Positions 27,401-36,800 are shown, counted from the first letter of the stretch. The stretch: DNA of 64,000 bases from an archaeon (GCA_029563035.1 JAKQTP010000138.1:434001-498000), one strand, 5' to 3'. Notes: generated by a model from the sequence alone, not told the origin. Numbers and translations are program-made.

Positions 27401-29438
27401 TCTTTTAGCAAATCCTGTTCAAGTAGGAGCATTAGGTATTGCTTCAGTAAATAATATTCCTGGCCAAGAACCAAACAACAAAGTTTATGTTTATGTTGAG
27501 GCACAAGAGTATGAAACAAGCATAACTGAATTAAAGATAACTGATGAGATCTTTGATATTACTCCAACTAGACTTGGCATATCCTTAAACATCAATACAA
27601 AGAAAACAGAAAATGCAAAGTTTACTATTGAAAACCTAAGCGAAAGTGAATTAATAATTGATTCTATTAACTTTATGGGCAATGATAGCCAGATAGATGT
27701 TATTGATGTACAAAGAGTAAATAATTCATTATTAGGCTTTGTAGGAACAGAGATTCCTGGTGTTGATTCTAGTGAAAAGCCAGGTGCTGATAACTACAAT
27801 AATAAAAAAGAAATAGAAGTAAGTTTCTTTACCAGCCCTAGAGCAAGCACATTAATTTCAACAAGAAACATTAGTTCTAAGTTAGTAATAAAATTAAGAG
27901 ACAAATATAATAAAGAATATATCTGGGCAACAGAACTACCTGTAACATTAGCTGTAAGTTATGAAGGTCTAATGGACGATTCTCATTGTATGACTCTTTC
28001 AGAAGAATCTTGGGAGACTACAGTTGTTGATAAATATGTAGAAAAGCAATTTACTTTCAAGAACAACTGTGGAGTTAATTCTAAGCCAGTTCCATTAAAT
28101 GGTGGCCTTGCAGCAAAGGTAGAGTTTGATGGCAGTCCATTAGGGGTGTTTAGTGTTAATGTTGGTAATAGGCTTGTGGAGTTATCACATGGCTATTTCA
28201 AAAATATTTATGACTCAGTGGATGCAGAGAAGCAACATAATGTTGTTCTGAAATATACGCCTGTTGGCAGGTTTACTGGAGACATAAAAGGAAAGATAAT
28301 CTTTAGGTCTTTAAACGATACAGGCTCTGGTGCTCAAGAATTGATTAGCGAGTATAAGTTTGTATTGCATGTAATAAGCTTAAAAGATTGTTATTCAGTT
28401 TCAAAGAAGGTCTTAACAGCAAAAGACACTGGAGAACCAGACAGCTTTGTTATAGAAAACAAAGGCTGTGGATCTGAGACTACATATCGTTTGTCTTGTG
28501 ATGATTGTCCAGGACTAATATTAAATCCAAAAGAAAACATAGTAGTTCCAGCAACAGGCACAAGTGAAGAGATAAAAGTAATGTCTGTTGGTGCAATGCC
28601 TGGTATCTATCTATTAAATGTATATTCAAAGGTAAGTAATGCCAGAGGCTCAGAAAGAAATATTGGAAAAATAAGAGTAGAAGTAAGGCCAACAACACAA
28701 TGTATTGATCTTGACAGGTATGAGTATGATTTATACAGATATGAATTTTCAGAAAATACAGGGAACCCAACAAAAGCAAAGAGTTACGATACAGGAAACA
28801 TAATCAACAAATGTTATGGTCAAGATGTAAATGTTCTAGGAAAGATGGAAAGCTCAGCAGTCTGGAAGATGGCATTATATAATGGCCTAAGAGATGGTAT
28901 ATTCGCAGGAGGAGTTTCTGCTATAGTAAAAGACAAGGGTAAAGGTTTAAGTAGTCTAGCTAATAAGTTTTGGAGTTGGTTAAAAGGATGGGAAATATGG
29001 GGAGGAACCAAAGATAATAAAGAATCAGATCCAAATAAAGAGCCAGATCCAAATAAAGAGCCAGATCCAAATAAAGAGCCAGATCCAAATAAAGAGCCAG
29101 ATCCAAATAAAGAATCAGATCCAAATAAAGAGCCAGATCCAAATCCAGCCTCTTACGACAATGATCAATCACCAGGTGGTGGCCTTAATCAACCGCCATA
29201 TCCAACATATTATCTTGCATCAAGTAATAACGGAACAAGATCATGTAATGAGGCAGGTATTGATATAGGCAAAAAAGGTTGTGTTTGCGTAAGAGATAAA
29301 TCTGGAAAAAAATGGGTTGTGACTGCAAGATGTGCAACAAATAATAAATTATATTTGTATGCTAGAAGTGTATCAGAAAGAGAATGTACTAGTCAACAAG
29401 CAAATGCAGCAACAGTTTGTGGTGATCGTGCAGATTAA
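24429..29438 (+). CDS. Giant anchored surface protein 3 with DPNKEP repeats and Cys-rich tail
   Basis: 1669 aa, the shortest giant. N-terminus MGFKKVYYSVENKWY, then a single anchor (about 35-56). Carboxypeptidase-regulatory-like repeats fill about 60-605 (the second with a Cys pair), the shared core domain about 612-840 (including CSDDFCFNL), then Ig-like modules whose strands end in FKNNC or carry ENKGC. An amphipathic segment with several tryptophans precedes a spacer of seven perfect or near-perfect six-residue repeats (1532-1573). The final 75 residues form a small Cys-rich domain (GCVCVRDKSGKKWVV, then ARCATNN) that matches the C-terminus of the secreted protein starting at 34852. Probably a shorter fibre with a separable tip domain. 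Role inferred from architecture only. Confidence 0.87.
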   Translation: MGFKKVYYSVENKWYDFVERTRLYKVTDKIDKFMPSLIFFILLIIMIIAGIFLLLPVIKGTGDIELTFKVMDEYDDPIPLAPVLVTTSEDNYNLRTNENGLTSKIRLPYNTEYMVDIDYAGSDYEPYSKNFVAEEAGEINIYLFSIPEEITSTYYFTVVDSQTKMQINKSGRIEFMCSNSNALPPDTLNFTSGNIKVTADSDCQLKAKSIMIEGYVTRNDVLITQDIGTIEFLPSEPIEFEATYPVYISVLGEDGDPLTGMRAELYSNGVAVFGKSCTTTSGSCTILSVDAGNYILKITDTRAVPEYGLVEESISVSNITSKTINMTKTIAGYIQVKVKKTNNQAIENAEVKLKYGDTIISSGHTTNSNGVVNVPVYDLSKTYRVVATKEGYLVGSASNITASEDIPTSPTVTITLQQITPQTAATVKVRVVDSVTVKGFSHAQVVLYDSTTGFLTDYDSQITNSDGNCTFRVTSGTYYAKAFRGASEGVSEEFEVVIDSSTEEVNVIIPIEVVRTSLNITVVDHYGEPVPRANILIFDKFNSRRTVWGGDLASLDGTFLIPDLVSDSEVYAVISDIADNLGATQSEYIYLKSNITNELKVTLYPKLTSLQKPEIKFLGFFNDAGEKLKGYLRSGAEYKARFLLLIPQDRDGRDEFEEVGAVIRTGSISSVASPYMENDSIYIKSINLPNAEVTKYTQYSSEDGYDGIDDVDTLTEGDSKWAKILFNTIYGSNYANAYTIMANIKIKDTAVYGEGVAINYLGYGYTENNRYEIDPIDDTSSNYIEYKTHKTENFNIGEEQACSDDFCFNLNIINLDEDLREDVVDNYNAAPNQHYKLRFGLINNDEEKLYNINSRLLIKNEDKGLKFSSIKITQPNGQVLTKTAGDNEYEHNISITQFNPHTKILGEVDFIPILKGDRIFSLTFISDQKVIFTKQVAIHVLSDKTFAVKITPKTIPSGKNFNLQVEVKDAITNIEVDKKVFVKVKDRFKKDLLANPVQVGALGIASVNNIPGQEPNNKVYVYVEAQEYETSITELKITDEIFDITPTRLGISLNINTKKTENAKFTIENLSESELIIDSINFMGNDSQIDVIDVQRVNNSLLGFVGTEIPGVDSSEKPGADNYNNKKEIEVSFFTSPRASTLISTRNISSKLVIKLRDKYNKEYIWATELPVTLAVSYEGLMDDSHCMTLSEESWETTVVDKYVEKQFTFKNNCGVNSKPVPLNGGLAAKVEFDGSPLGVFSVNVGNRLVELSHGYFKNIYDSVDAEKQHNVVLKYTPVGRFTGDIKGKIIFRSLNDTGSGAQELISEYKFVLHVISLKDCYSVSKKVLTAKDTGEPDSFVIENKGCGSETTYRLSCDDCPGLILNPKENIVVPATGTSEEIKVMSVGAMPGIYLLNVYSKVSNARGSERNIGKIRVEVRPTTQCIDLDRYEYDLYRYEFSENTGNPTKAKSYDTGNIINKCYGQDVNVLGKMESSAVWKMALYNGLRDGIFAGGVSAIVKDKGKGLSSLANKFWSWLKGWEIWGGTKDNKESDPNKEPDPNKEPDPNKEPDPNKEPDPNKESDPNKEPDPNPASYDNDQSPGGGLNQPPYPTYYLASSNNGTRSCNEAGIDIGKKGCVCVRDKSGKKWVVTARCATNNKLYLYARSVSERECTSQQANAATVCGDRAD
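29022..29147 (+). repeat. Seven tandem 18-base units coding E(P/S)DPNK
   Basis: Units start at 29022, 29040, 29058, 29076, 29094, 29112 and 29130; the first and sixth encode ESDPNK, the rest EPDPNK, and the last is cut after DPN. They lie in frame in giant 3 and probably form an extended charged stalk; unit number could vary by slippage. Confidence 0.9.
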
Positions 29439-29454
29439 ATATTTAATAATTAAA

Positions 29455-29458
29455 GGTG
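29455..29458 (+). promoter_or_regulatory. Ribosome-binding site GGTG that decides the next start
   Basis: GGTG contains the GTG codon at 29456 that would otherwise lengthen the next ORF by four residues. The same AAGGTGTA context, followed by an ATG 8-9 bases on, occurs before giant 3 at 24415, so the true start is ATG 29468. Confidence 0.6.
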
Positions 29459-29467
29459 TATGAAAAA

Positions 29468-32410
29468 ATGAAATCAAATCTAAAATCAGTTTTAGTAACA
29501 ATGATAGTTGTATCGTTGTTGTTTAATATAGGAACAGTCTATGCTGATGAAACTAAAGATGCTGGTACAAGTGGCATATTTAGTGGAGTGCTTAGCAAAG
29601 CTACTGCCGAAATAGGCGCGCTGTTGATTGACGTAGTTAAAGGAATAACAAATAACCCTATAATCACAGGTGTTATAGGTGCTGGCGTTTCAGCATACAT
29701 GACTTATGATTCGTTAAGTGATTTAAGTATAAATAAATCAATGCATGTGGATAGAGTAAATATCTCTGACAGAGAAGAAGATTACTTTAATAAAAAATCA
29801 AAAGAAAAACTGGCAATTAATCCAGAAAAAGAAATGATACTAACTGATAGAAATGTTTTAGATGTTGATTTCATAGTAACTGTAAAAGATTTAACAACCT
29901 ATAAAGACCTAAGCAAAAATCCAAATATGAGATTAGCTGAAAGAACAGAATTAATAAAAGTACTAGATGCTAATAATCAGCCAGTTGCTGGACAAAAAAG
30001 AGGAGTGCTATTTGAAGATGCAGAGTCAACAATAAAACAAGCATACGAATATAGAACACTATTAATAAAATATAAAGAAGCAAAATACAATAAACAACCA
30101 GTAAAACTAGAAATAGGAACAGGCGACATTCTAAGTTGGGGCTGGTTAATCCAATTCTTTAGTACAGGAGAAAAAGCAGCAAAATCAGAAATTGACGATA
30201 GAATATTTAATTATGACATAACAGAAGAACAATATCCAAAAATACCTGTAGAAAAAGTACAAAAATTCCGTTTATTATTCAATTCTAGAGTTGATGAAAA
30301 CGCAGAACCAATTGATTCAACCTTATTAGATTGTACTACTGAAGGAGGGATGATCCTAGGCACAACAGGAACTGAAGTCCTACCAAAAGTAGCATACAAT
30401 TGGGATTTTAAAGAAAATAAAATAGTAACACCAATAACAGGAGAAGGAACAGAAGTAAAAAATAGCGAATGGTGTGATGTTGCAAATAATGGCATATATT
30501 GTGATGCAACTCAACTATCAATAGAAGTCTTACAAAAAATAAATAAGATAAACGAAATTGTAAGAACAAATAATGCTTCATTTACTTGTCCAACACCAGT
30601 TACTGAACAATCATTAGTAAGCGATGTCAATAATGTAGGAATTACATATATCAATGTAGAAAAAATAAGTAGTAGTAGATTAAATTTCACATATAAAGTC
30701 AGAGGAAACTATCAATTGTCTATGCCTGTTTCAGATTCAAGATCTTTATTTGACATAGATTATGAAGTTACAAAAAAAGCAGAAAACTCATTTAATTGGG
30801 AAAAGATAGCAAGTGGAAAAGTATCAGTGCCAGTAAGCTATCTAAATACTGGAGATTATCTAGATGAAATAAAAATAGAGGAATTTTCATCAACCCCAAC
30901 AGATACAGATATAATAAAAATAAAGCTAACATTAACAAACTTCCACGAAGCAATCGCACATAACGAAACAGGAAATAACCTAATAGATAATATTTTAACA
31001 ACACAAACAAACATAACTGGCGGAACAATGGGCTGTAGTCTACCTAAGACTTCAGAAAACTTAAACAAATACTATCCTGGCTTTGATGAAAAACTATATA
31101 ACTTCAGAGCATATTTAATGAAAGATGGATATAGTGAAGATTTCAAAAAAGACTTTGATGATTATTATAGATCAACTTTCTTAAAAGATACACCACAATG
31201 GTATGGATCATCAGAAATCTTAACAACACAATCCAATTATACACCATTATATAAATACTTTACAGATAAAGACAAATTCAAGTTTGTTCTAATGAATTCA
31301 GGCTCTGTAACTAATCAAACATTATCAGGACCAGGAAGATATGATGTAAAAATAATAATACATTATGATGATAGTTGGAGATTATTCAATGATGCAGGAA
31401 ACATGACAGGAAAAATAGAAGTAGTAATAAGTAAAGAACAAAATCCAGAAATTGATTATCCACTATACTATATGCCACTTGATGGTCTTGTTGGAAGTAC
31501 AGGAGATAAAACAAGAAACGGCTATGGTGTAGATTATCTAAATGACAAAGTTCCAATATATCTAGATTCACAAAGTAATTATTCAGGAGCGATGTTTACT
31601 GAAGGCTATGTTTCATCAAATACTGTTTCAACAATTGATACAAAAGAAGTAAAAGATTTTGCAATAATGAATAATGGAAATGAAAGAGGTAAGCTATTGT
31701 CTATTAATAGAGAACAAAATAACCTACTAAAGCTAAGATACATACCATCTAGGCCAACACCAGTAGTTATGAAAGTAAAAAATACAGCTGTAAATACTAA
31801 TGCATGGGCATTCTATAAGCTTGCACTAGGCTTACCATTAGGACAAGGTGGAGAAGTAGCAAGCCCTGGACTAAGTTTAGCATATTGGACAGGCTTTGCT
31901 AATTGTAAAGACTTTACTGGCGTTCCATTGCTTGAGAGATTTTTAGCAACTGGCGATCTTGTCTCAACAGAATCAAAGTTAGCACCAGTAACTCAAAGCC
32001 AAACCTTTTCTTATGGTATAGAGTGGGAAAAAGATATAATTGTAAGAACAGGAAATGTTTGGATGTACACAATCTTTTACACCCCATCAAACTTCAGAAC
32101 TGGCAAAAGCACAAGCTACTTACATAAAGATGTAGCAAATGACAGCTTGAAGTTCTATACTTTAGATAATTTGGCAGGCTCTAATGATTATGTTGAATTA
32201 ACTAACAGATTTAATCACGATATAGTTTCAATAACAGATGTCTTTGACCTAGTAACACAAAAGAAAGCTTGTGTAAATTACGACAACAAATCTTTTGAGG
32301 TTTTCTATAATCCTAAAGAGATATCTCAAGAACTAACAGACACAATAAACAGCAAGATAGAAACAACTCCTAGTAATACAGGAGACGAATTTAGTTGTAT
32401 TAAAAACTAA
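29468..32410 (+). CDS. Secreted partner carrying the C-terminal module of giant 4
   Basis: About 980 aa from ATG 29468. A Sec signal peptide (residues 1-26, ending in TVYA) is followed by a Gly-rich hydrophobic stretch (about 50-75, with IITGVIGAGVSAYMTY). The rest is collinear with the C-terminal 950 or so residues of giant 4: LDCTTEGG, LPKVAYNWDF, GIYCDATQL (about 342-350), YLMKDGYSEDFKKDFD, GPGRYDVKI, YYMPLDGLVG near 665 and a final CVNYDNKSFEVFYNPKE. It keeps no carboxypeptidase-type repeats and no N-terminal anchor, so it should be exported, possibly held by the hydrophobic stretch. The match suggests assembly with, or capping of, giant 4. The family is not recognised. Confidence 0.82.
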   Translation: MKSNLKSVLVTMIVVSLLFNIGTVYADETKDAGTSGIFSGVLSKATAEIGALLIDVVKGITNNPIITGVIGAGVSAYMTYDSLSDLSINKSMHVDRVNISDREEDYFNKKSKEKLAINPEKEMILTDRNVLDVDFIVTVKDLTTYKDLSKNPNMRLAERTELIKVLDANNQPVAGQKRGVLFEDAESTIKQAYEYRTLLIKYKEAKYNKQPVKLEIGTGDILSWGWLIQFFSTGEKAAKSEIDDRIFNYDITEEQYPKIPVEKVQKFRLLFNSRVDENAEPIDSTLLDCTTEGGMILGTTGTEVLPKVAYNWDFKENKIVTPITGEGTEVKNSEWCDVANNGIYCDATQLSIEVLQKINKINEIVRTNNASFTCPTPVTEQSLVSDVNNVGITYINVEKISSSRLNFTYKVRGNYQLSMPVSDSRSLFDIDYEVTKKAENSFNWEKIASGKVSVPVSYLNTGDYLDEIKIEEFSSTPTDTDIIKIKLTLTNFHEAIAHNETGNNLIDNILTTQTNITGGTMGCSLPKTSENLNKYYPGFDEKLYNFRAYLMKDGYSEDFKKDFDDYYRSTFLKDTPQWYGSSEILTTQSNYTPLYKYFTDKDKFKFVLMNSGSVTNQTLSGPGRYDVKIIIHYDDSWRLFNDAGNMTGKIEVVISKEQNPEIDYPLYYMPLDGLVGSTGDKTRNGYGVDYLNDKVPIYLDSQSNYSGAMFTEGYVSSNTVSTIDTKEVKDFAIMNNGNERGKLLSINREQNNLLKLRYIPSRPTPVVMKVKNTAVNTNAWAFYKLALGLPLGQGGEVASPGLSLAYWTGFANCKDFTGVPLLERFLATGDLVSTESKLAPVTQSQTFSYGIEWEKDIIVRTGNVWMYTIFYTPSNFRTGKSTSYLHKDVANDSLKFYTLDNLAGSNDYVELTNRFNHDIVSITDVFDLVTQKKACVNYDNKSFEVFYNPKEISQELTDTINSKIETTPSNTGDEFSCIKN

Positions 32411-32411
32411 A

Positions 32412-32433
32412 TTCTTCTTTTTCTTTTCTTCTT
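32412..32433 (+). terminator. T-rich tract after the 29468 gene
   Basis: A pyrimidine-only, T-rich run directly after the TAA, typical of archaeal gene ends; no stem. The 70 bases that follow hold only weak TATA-like sequence, so partial read-through to the next gene is possible. Confidence 0.4.
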
Positions 32434-32506
32434 AACAGATAAGTAAATAAATATTTATGTTTACTAATTTTATGAATAATAAAATAACTGAAAAAAGGAA
32501 ACAACT

Positions 32507-34834
32507 ATGGTAAAAACAAAATCTTCATTTTTAAAATCAATTTTTGTAATATTTAGTTTGCTTATGATATCTGCAACTGTTTTTGCGTATAGCACAAATT
32601 CGGATGATGTTGCAGATCAAGAAACAACAATTAGCTTATTTGATTGTTCTTCTGAAAAAACACCATTGTCTGAAAGATTAAAATTAAAATATAATAATGA
32701 TAATGCAATGTATATATCACCAGAAAATGTAGTAACTTTAAATTATTCATCAACTAATATCGATATAACTGTTTCTGACAAATTTTTAAAATACAGACAT
32801 AATTTCTTACAAACAGGAGACTATGCTACCTCTTGTATAATAATACCAATAGATGCTCAAGAACTTAAAGAAGCAAACAGATATATAAAACAAGGAGATA
32901 CAGGCACATTAGTTAATGGAAATGTAATTTCTACAATAAATGTTTTGCAAGGAAACAAATTAGAACTTTGTATTAATAGACCAGTAACCACATTAAACGA
33001 TTCTGAAAGAATTATACAAAACAAATCTTATCTTGATAATAAAAATAAGAAAAAAGTATTTACTATAAAACAAAAAAGAAAATGGTGGTTTGATAAAAAA
33101 ATCGCAGATTTTACAGTCACTCTAAATGTAAATCTTGAACCATTAGGCTGTATAGACAAAGACGCAGTAACAACGCCTGAAGATACTTCTGAATTTTTAC
33201 CTAAAACAGAAACAGCAGGCACATGTTATAACCCTCACGGAACAGCAATTACAGGCCTAACAGGAGAAGAAAATTACGAAAAATACGGATTTGATAAGTT
33301 ATTCTTCACATACGAAGAACAAGGCATAGCCCACAATTCATTTGATTATGGGGAACACTATGTTGACCAGGATCAACTAAAATATGCATTATTCTTAAAA
33401 GGCAAATTATTAGAACAAGGCCAAACAATTACCTTAGATGGAATAACATTTACTAAATCTGAAAAGAATGCAATATTACCAAATTATCTATTATATTTTG
33501 ATAGTAAGAAAATGAATATACAAGCAAATAATTTAATAACTTCTGAATTTACTTATTCTTCAGATCCAGAAATATATTACAACACAATAATTTCTACATT
33601 AAATAAAATACCTGAAGAATTAAGAAAGTTTGTAATTATAGATGTTATATTAAATGACAAGGAAGACAGTGTTTTCTTGAGTAATTTAACAGAATCCCAA
33701 ATAAAAGAAAGAATAAAAATAATAAGTGGAAATAGCAACTATAGTTACTCGCCACAAAAAGAAGAAACAGATAAAGCAAATTATTATGGATATCAAATAT
33801 CCATGTATTCTTTTTTGAATAATCAAGCTAAATTTAAAGAGTACATAAAATCAAAGCCAAAAGATAATAATTTTAAAGCAACAAATTTAGTGTTCTTAAA
33901 ACAACTAATGGAAAACATAGATATCTATTATGGAGATTCTGTAACTCCTGTTTTAATAAATACAAAACCATATGGCTCCTTAGAAACAGGGCTAACAAAG
34001 GAAATCTTTGAATCTGTTAGATTTATGAGCAATATCGATAAGCAAATAAAATTAGCTACAGACTCAGAAATAAAACAAATAGATTCTCCTGGTTTGTATG
34101 TATTTGATTTGAAATTAGATGGAAAGAACATAACATATAATGTGAAAAATGCTGATGATCAAACAAAGAAATTTTTAGATTATTATAATCAGCCAGAAAA
34201 TGCAGATTATAAGAAAAATGCACTTTTCACCAATACAATAAATGCAATGTATTACGATTATGGAGATTTACCAATAAGATTACATGATGGAAAATATGGA
34301 GAAAAATCAAAGAGTGTAACAGTCTATAAAGACTTTAGTGATTGGCCAAAGATACAAAACGGTTATGTAGTTTCATTTAAATTAAATAATAATAAATTAG
34401 AAGACATAATATTTAAGGATATTAGACCAATACAAATAACTGCACCATCAGGATACACTTATAAATATATAAATAAAAATGGGAGATATAGTGAACCTGC
34501 CAATAGAACAGGTGCTTTTAAAGAAACATTATTTGTGTTTTTGGAAAATAAAGAAAAAGAACCACAACTAATATTAACATCTAGCTCTCCAATATCATTA
34601 AATTTGCCAATCTCTCCAAACACATCAGATGGAATCTACACATATAATATTCCAAAAAGCATAAAGTCAGATAATCCACAAGGAAAATTCATCTATTCTG
34701 ATTTGTTTTCAGGAATAGAAACAAACAACATAGGATTTACCATGAGTCTTGTAACTAAGGATAGAGTCTGCTTTAATATAACAGAGGATTCTATAAACTT
34801 TTGGTTAAATCCAGAATATACATTTAAAAAATAA
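32507..34834 (+). CDS. Secreted partner carrying the C-terminal module of giant 2
   Basis: 775 aa with a Sec signal peptide (1-27, ending TVFA). After about 210 residues of unique beta-rich sequence, the rest aligns with the C-terminal module of giant 2: CYNPHGTAITGLTGEENY against CYDPKGFRKYGFTGEENF, YVDQDQLKYAL against YCDQDQLRIAI, then YYGDSVTPVLINTKPYGSL against YYGDTISPFIINAKTYGPL, FKDIRPIQI, and a final CFNITEDSINFWLNPE. It lacks the coiled coil and beta tail that follow this module in giant 2. Exported, function unknown; a soluble subunit or competitor of giant 2 is inferred. A GG-containing purine tract (32491-32500) serves as ribosome-binding site. Confidence 0.85.
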   Translation: MVKTKSSFLKSIFVIFSLLMISATVFAYSTNSDDVADQETTISLFDCSSEKTPLSERLKLKYNNDNAMYISPENVVTLNYSSTNIDITVSDKFLKYRHNFLQTGDYATSCIIIPIDAQELKEANRYIKQGDTGTLVNGNVISTINVLQGNKLELCINRPVTTLNDSERIIQNKSYLDNKNKKKVFTIKQKRKWWFDKKIADFTVTLNVNLEPLGCIDKDAVTTPEDTSEFLPKTETAGTCYNPHGTAITGLTGEENYEKYGFDKLFFTYEEQGIAHNSFDYGEHYVDQDQLKYALFLKGKLLEQGQTITLDGITFTKSEKNAILPNYLLYFDSKKMNIQANNLITSEFTYSSDPEIYYNTIISTLNKIPEELRKFVIIDVILNDKEDSVFLSNLTESQIKERIKIISGNSNYSYSPQKEETDKANYYGYQISMYSFLNNQAKFKEYIKSKPKDNNFKATNLVFLKQLMENIDIYYGDSVTPVLINTKPYGSLETGLTKEIFESVRFMSNIDKQIKLATDSEIKQIDSPGLYVFDLKLDGKNITYNVKNADDQTKKFLDYYNQPENADYKKNALFTNTINAMYYDYGDLPIRLHDGKYGEKSKSVTVYKDFSDWPKIQNGYVVSFKLNNNKLEDIIFKDIRPIQITAPSGYTYKYINKNGRYSEPANRTGAFKETLFVFLENKEKEPQLILTSSSPISLNLPISPNTSDGIYTYNIPKSIKSDNPQGKFIYSDLFSGIETNNIGFTMSLVTKDRVCFNITEDSINFWLNPEYTFKK

Positions 34835-34851
34835 TAAAAAAGGGAAAAATA

Positions 34852-36768
34852 ATGAGATTTAAAAAAACAACAATTGTTGCTATAAGCTTAATATTTATAT
34901 TTTGTTTGCAATTCACTTTTGCATGGTCACCAGGATATTTGCAAGCAGATAATTTTGGAAATATAATGGGCGGTGCACCATGGTTTTCAGGCCAAACTGC
35001 TTTTTATGAATGGGATAAATTCGATCCTGCTCAAAAATATGCAGCAAGTATGGTATATAGGGGTCTTGATAATAGGAAAATAATTGCTTGCGAAGAAACA
35101 ACATCACAATGCTATGTAGTTGAAGGAGATAAAAGAACAGAAACAAACTATAGAAACACCCCACGAGTCAATAACACAACCAATAACACAACCAATAATA
35201 GTAGGGGGCCTGTAAATTATACGAGAGTAGATTATTTTACCCAAGATTGTATTGATGTAGGTTTTATTAAAGTTAGTGGTTATCCATTCACTTACAAATG
35301 TACAGATGACAAAACAGGTTATTATGTTTGTTATAAAGATCAAAAATCAGGTCATGCTATTGAACCAAACCCATATCCATTTTCAAAACCTTTAGAAACA
35401 AACAGATTAAGAAAAGCAATTTGTGATTTGAGAACACCAGATATAGAAGAAACACCTGTAGATACTACGAGAGAAAATACTACAGAAGAAACACTTGACA
35501 ATAGCAATACAATTTCAGATGCAGTATTAGCTCCAAGTTTAATTGAAAAGGTTGGATTTGTTGCAGTTAATTCAGAAACAGGCACAAGTGTTTTCCCAAT
35601 CAAGTATGTAGATAAAACAAATATAGAGGTTCCTCATTTTGTAATCAATTCAGAACTTTTAACCGCATATATAGGTAGAGATATAAAAATAGAAATGCAA
35701 TTAGATGAAAATGGTTTTAATTTTAATGAAAATATTTATATGTTAATAGCAAATGAAGAAAATTATGATAACATAATTCCAGAAATCAATAAATTTGTAA
35801 GTACAAACAATTCAGAATACTCTTACTATCAAGGAGAAACTACAGAAGTAATTCCTTATTATAATGTTTCTTGTAATTGTAAATACCGAAAAACAGCAGA
35901 TTCTGAAATTAAATATTTCCCAATGTCTATAACATTTGCAAACTTAAATTTGATTAATGGAGAATTAGATGCGACTTCAAAAAAATCAGTAAATAATTCT
36001 TGTGTTAATGCATGCGAAGTAAATCAAAAAGAAGTTAAAAATAATGCACCTGGTCTTTATGAGTATGATTTAGGGGATTATGAATTGTTCTTGCCAGAGA
36101 CTAGAGAAACAGTAATAAATTATAAATTAACTCAACCAAAAATGGACAAAATAAAATTTAAATTAAATGGCAATTTAGTTCAGTTTAAAATTGAGCCAAA
36201 CAGTCCTTACAAGAAATTTGTAGTTGTGTTTTTACAAAAATCAGATAAGAAACTAAATATCGCTTATGCAAACATCTTTATTCTAACTAATGATGAGATT
36301 TTAAGTTACAGTCATTGTGAATTAAACAGAAAAGTTCTAAATTATTTTTGCAGACCTGGTTTAGATTCTAGATGTGAAGTAATAAAGAACTGTTATAATG
36401 GCTATCATTTAAATTATGAAGATATAGATTTGACCAGCTATGTCAGTTCAGGAACAAGCGGGTCGCCAACCACACCACAATTACCAAACGATAATGAACA
36501 ACCACAACAAGATGTCCCTAATTTAAATGAGGGCGCTGGCAAATATTATTCTACAAGAAACAATACAAAGGATGCTTGTAGTAATGCAAATCTAACTACA
36601 AATCAATGGGGTTGTGTATGTATTATACAACAAAGTGGTGCAAAAAGAGTTGTTCCTGCTAAATGTACATCTAATTATGGATTAGTATTATATGGAACAC
36701 CAGACAGAGGCAAAGTCCCTACAGCTTACCAGTTTTGCTATAATGAGCCATCTACTAAATGTAGATGA
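34852..36768 (+). CDS. Secreted partner carrying the Cys-rich tail of giant 3
   Basis: 638 aa with a Sec signal peptide (1-24, ending QFTFA), then WSPGYLQADNFG and other aromatic stretches. A short NNTTNNTTNNS segment (about 107-117) and nearby NYT give closely packed N-glycosylation sequons. A Thr/Glu-rich linker (about 200-225) leads to a beta-rich middle with Cys pairs, and a Pro/Gln/Asn linker (about 535-560) precedes the tail. The last 75 residues, with NQWGCVCIIQQSGAKRVV and then AKCTSNYGLVLYG, match the Cys-rich end of giant 3. An AGGGA site lies nine bases before the start; the gap to the previous gene is only 17 bases, so the two are cotranscribed. No known family recognised. Confidence 0.83.
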   Translation: MRFKKTTIVAISLIFIFCLQFTFAWSPGYLQADNFGNIMGGAPWFSGQTAFYEWDKFDPAQKYAASMVYRGLDNRKIIACEETTSQCYVVEGDKRTETNYRNTPRVNNTTNNTTNNSRGPVNYTRVDYFTQDCIDVGFIKVSGYPFTYKCTDDKTGYYVCYKDQKSGHAIEPNPYPFSKPLETNRLRKAICDLRTPDIEETPVDTTRENTTEETLDNSNTISDAVLAPSLIEKVGFVAVNSETGTSVFPIKYVDKTNIEVPHFVINSELLTAYIGRDIKIEMQLDENGFNFNENIYMLIANEENYDNIIPEINKFVSTNNSEYSYYQGETTEVIPYYNVSCNCKYRKTADSEIKYFPMSITFANLNLINGELDATSKKSVNNSCVNACEVNQKEVKNNAPGLYEYDLGDYELFLPETRETVINYKLTQPKMDKIKFKLNGNLVQFKIEPNSPYKKFVVVFLQKSDKKLNIAYANIFILTNDEILSYSHCELNRKVLNYFCRPGLDSRCEVIKNCYNGYHLNYEDIDLTSYVSSGTSGSPTTPQLPNDNEQPQQDVPNLNEGAGKYYSTRNNTKDACSNANLTTNQWGCVCIIQQSGAKRVVPAKCTSNYGLVLYGTPDRGKVPTAYQFCYNEPSTKCR

Positions 36769-36800
36769 TTCTTTTTCTTTTTCATTAACTTTTTAACTTT
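36769..36800 (+). terminator. T-rich tract after the 34852 gene
   Basis: Three T-rich runs directly after the TGA. Together with the TATA-like element at 36810 this marks the boundary of a transcription unit before giant 4. Confidence 0.4.

Noticed and set aside
29022..29147. Possible CRISPR array
   Set aside because: The 18-base units are directly joined without spacers and are in frame with giant 3.
29456..29467. Upstream GTG start for the 29468 gene
   Set aside because: The GTG is part of the GGTG ribosome-binding site.
32507..34834. Secreted partners as broken copies (pseudogenes) of the giants
   Set aside because: Each has its own signal peptide, ribosome-binding site and intact frame, and their sequences have diverged while the motifs stayed.
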